Positions 18,789 to 19,819 of a stretch of DNA of 19,819 nt are shown one piece after another. The notes under the pieces were generated by a model, which saw only the letters and a list, made by a program, of their open reading frames with translations, had not been told where the DNA came from and did no database searches. Both the position numbers and the translations under genes were made by a program. The DNA is from Bacteroides sp. (GTDB lineage Bacteria; Bacteroidota; Bacteroidia; Bacteroidales; Bacteroidaceae), in assembly GCA_021204375.1 (NCBI GenBank), contig JAJPZL010000121.1, forward strand, positions 1-19,819. The letters run 5' to 3'. The stretch's first letter is position 1; each line of letters starts with the position of its first letter.

Positions 18789-19819
18789 TTAAGGATGAAT
18801 GACTAACTCTTTTACGGGTATCTTTTTAATCGCATTGAAATGGCACTCGTCAATGCAAAGACCGCACAGAACACAGGAGGCAGTTTCAATGGTGTGTACC
18901 TGGTACAGAGTGTAGGGGATCACCTCTACCGGACAGGCTTTGGCGCATTTCGTACATCCTACACACTCCTCCGTAATACTATATTTTACCATCTCTTTAC
19001 AGGTACCTGTTTTACAGATTCCCCCGACATGCTCTTCGTATTCATGCCGGAAATATTTCAGGGTGGTCAGCACAGGATTGGGGGCTGTCTTTCCAAGCCC
19101 GCACAGGGAGGAGGCTTTAATGGTATGGGCCAGCTCTTCCAGTTTATCAATATCCTCCGGGGTTCCCCTGCCGCTGCATAACTTGTCAAAGATATCGAGC
19201 ATACGGCATATCTCCATCCGGCAAAAGGTACATTTCCCACAAGACTGGTCGCAGGTAAAAGTCAGGAAGTAGCGGGCTACATCTACCATACAGTCGCTCT
19301 CACTCAGCACCACCAGTCCACCGGAACCCATCATGGCACCCATCTGGTTAAATGCGTCAAAATCGACCTGGACATCGCACAGTTCAGCCGGTATACATCC
19401 TCCGGAAGGTCCTCTGATCTGTACGGCTTTCAGTTTTTCTCCCCCTTCTACCCCGCCGCCTATCTCTTCAATGATCTGGTTCAGGGTAATTCCCATCGGC
19501 ACTTCGATCAATCCGCCGTGACGGATCTTACCGGCCAGGGCAAATACTTTGGTACCTTTGCTCTTCTCCGTACCTACCTGGTTGTAAGAGTCCGCCCCTT
19601 GTTTGATAATATAGGGTATCTGGCTGAGGGTCTCTACATTATTAACCAACGTAGGCCGCCCGTGGAGCCCTGCCACAGCAGGATAGAGCGGACGTTGCCG
19701 GGGGAATCTGCGTTCTCCTTCGATCGAGGCGATCAGAGCCGTTTCTTCTCCGCAGACAAAGGCGCCTGCCCCTTCGAACACCGCTATATCAAAGGTAAAG
19801 TTGCTTCCCGCTATCCGGT
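18789..19819 (-). CDS. NuoF/HydB-like NADH-oxidising flavoprotein subunit with C-terminal 2x[4Fe-4S] ferredoxin domain (5' end outside the window)
   Basis: The last 342 residues of a NuoF-type subunit; the frame is open to the right edge (…RIAGSNFTFDIAVFEGAGA). It shows the FMN/NADH-site motif GAGAFVCGEETALIASIEG, the LVNNVETL motif, and the N3-type cluster ligands CDQSCGKCTFCR with a distant SLCGLG. A C-terminal bacterial ferredoxin has two sets: CVGCTKCAKACP and CVLCGLCIDEC. This tail is typical of HydB/HndC of electron-bifurcating hydrogenases and of related NADH-dependent complexes, not of Complex I NuoF. It takes electrons from NADH and passes them to partner FeS proteins, plausibly the 2Fe-2S protein two genes on. 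No hydrogenase catalytic subunit is in the window. It has no lesion in the part seen. UAA stop, 11 nt before the MBL gene. Confidence 0.92.
   Translation of the reverse strand, partial: RIAGSNFTFDIAVFEGAGAFVCGEETALIASIEGERRFPRQRPLYPAVAGLHGRPTLVNNVETLSQIPYIIKQGADSYNQVGTEKSKGTKVFALAGKIRHGGLIEVPMGITLNQIIEEIGGGVEGGEKLKAVQIRGPSGGCIPAELCDVQVDFDAFNQMGAMMGSGGLVVLSESDCMVDVARYFLTFTCDQSCGKCTFCRMEICRMLDIFDKLCSGRGTPEDIDKLEELAHTIKASSLCGLGKTAPNPVLTTLKYFRHEYEEHVGGICKTGTCKEMVKYSITEECVGCTKCAKACPVEVIPYTLYQVHTIETASCVLCGLCIDECHFNAIKKIPVKELVIHP

Larger units (their letters stand above)
6699..19819 (-). other. Probable 11-gene operon (NuoF-like to CobW-type GTPase)
   Basis: All eleven genes lie on the minus strand. 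Gaps are 11, 13, -4 (ATGA), 0 (TGA-ATG), -4 (GTGA), 13, 104, 6, 13 and 11 nt. The only gap large enough for an internal promoter precedes the 9219-10504 propeller gene, and I see no good TAnnTTTG box there. The promoter must lie beyond the right edge. The tight packing implies co-expression of NADH/FeS, envelope and metal-maturation functions. Confidence 0.8.

Overview
The window comes from a Bacteroidota chromosome, most likely order Bacteroidales. The evidence is a tmRNA whose tag reads GETNYALAA, Bacteroides-type promoters (TTTG, 19-21 bp, TAnnTTTG) in front of several genes, and typical family content (large periplasmic GH2 beta-galactosidase, lactonase lipoprotein, FtsX-type exporter, NuoF-like and 2Fe-2S electron-transfer proteins). 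The genus cannot be fixed from the sequence alone.

Layout. (1) Positions 57-451: ssrA (tmRNA), minus strand, divergent from a plus-strand 7-bladed lactonase (584/661-1743). The lactonase signal peptide is separated from its body by a one-base frame offset at an A9 run. (2) 1766-1797: a terminator-like hairpin in the convergent gap. (3) 1898-5291: a minus-strand GH2 beta-galactosidase with one UGA and one +1 frameshift. (4) 5639-6319: an IS200/REP-associated Y1 transposase (RAYT) flanked by two nested pairs of inverted palindromes, followed by AT-rich DNA with a 72-73 bp tandem repeat. (5) 6699-19819: a long, tightly packed minus-strand gene string, probably one operon entering from the right edge. 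In transcription order it encodes a NuoF/HydB-like NADH-oxidising flavoprotein, a secreted metallo-beta-lactamase-fold protein, a 2Fe-2S/GltD-like electron-transfer protein, a PQQ-like beta-propeller lipoprotein, a LolD-like ABC ATPase, a two-FtsX-domain permease, a family 4 glycosyltransferase, a second PQQ-like propeller, a BioB/HydE-like radical SAM protein, a C_GCAxxG_C_C protein and a COG0523 (CobW-type) GTPase.

How the genes may work together (inference). The NuoF-like and 2Fe-2S proteins would pass NADH electrons. The two propellers, the MBL protein and the ABC exporter would act at the cell envelope. The radical SAM, Cys-rich and GTPase proteins look like a metal or cofactor maturation set. 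I do not recognise this combination as a named pathway, and it is the best candidate here for an undescribed system.

A second striking property is the number of broken frames. Nine of 14 protein genes carry at least one nonsense codon or one-base indel (12 lesions: 3 UAG, 1 UAA, 2 UGA, 6 frameshifts), while the protein sequence on both sides remains well preserved. All three stop codons also end intact genes, so a changed genetic code does not explain it. Recent pseudogenisation or a low-accuracy assembly are the live explanations.
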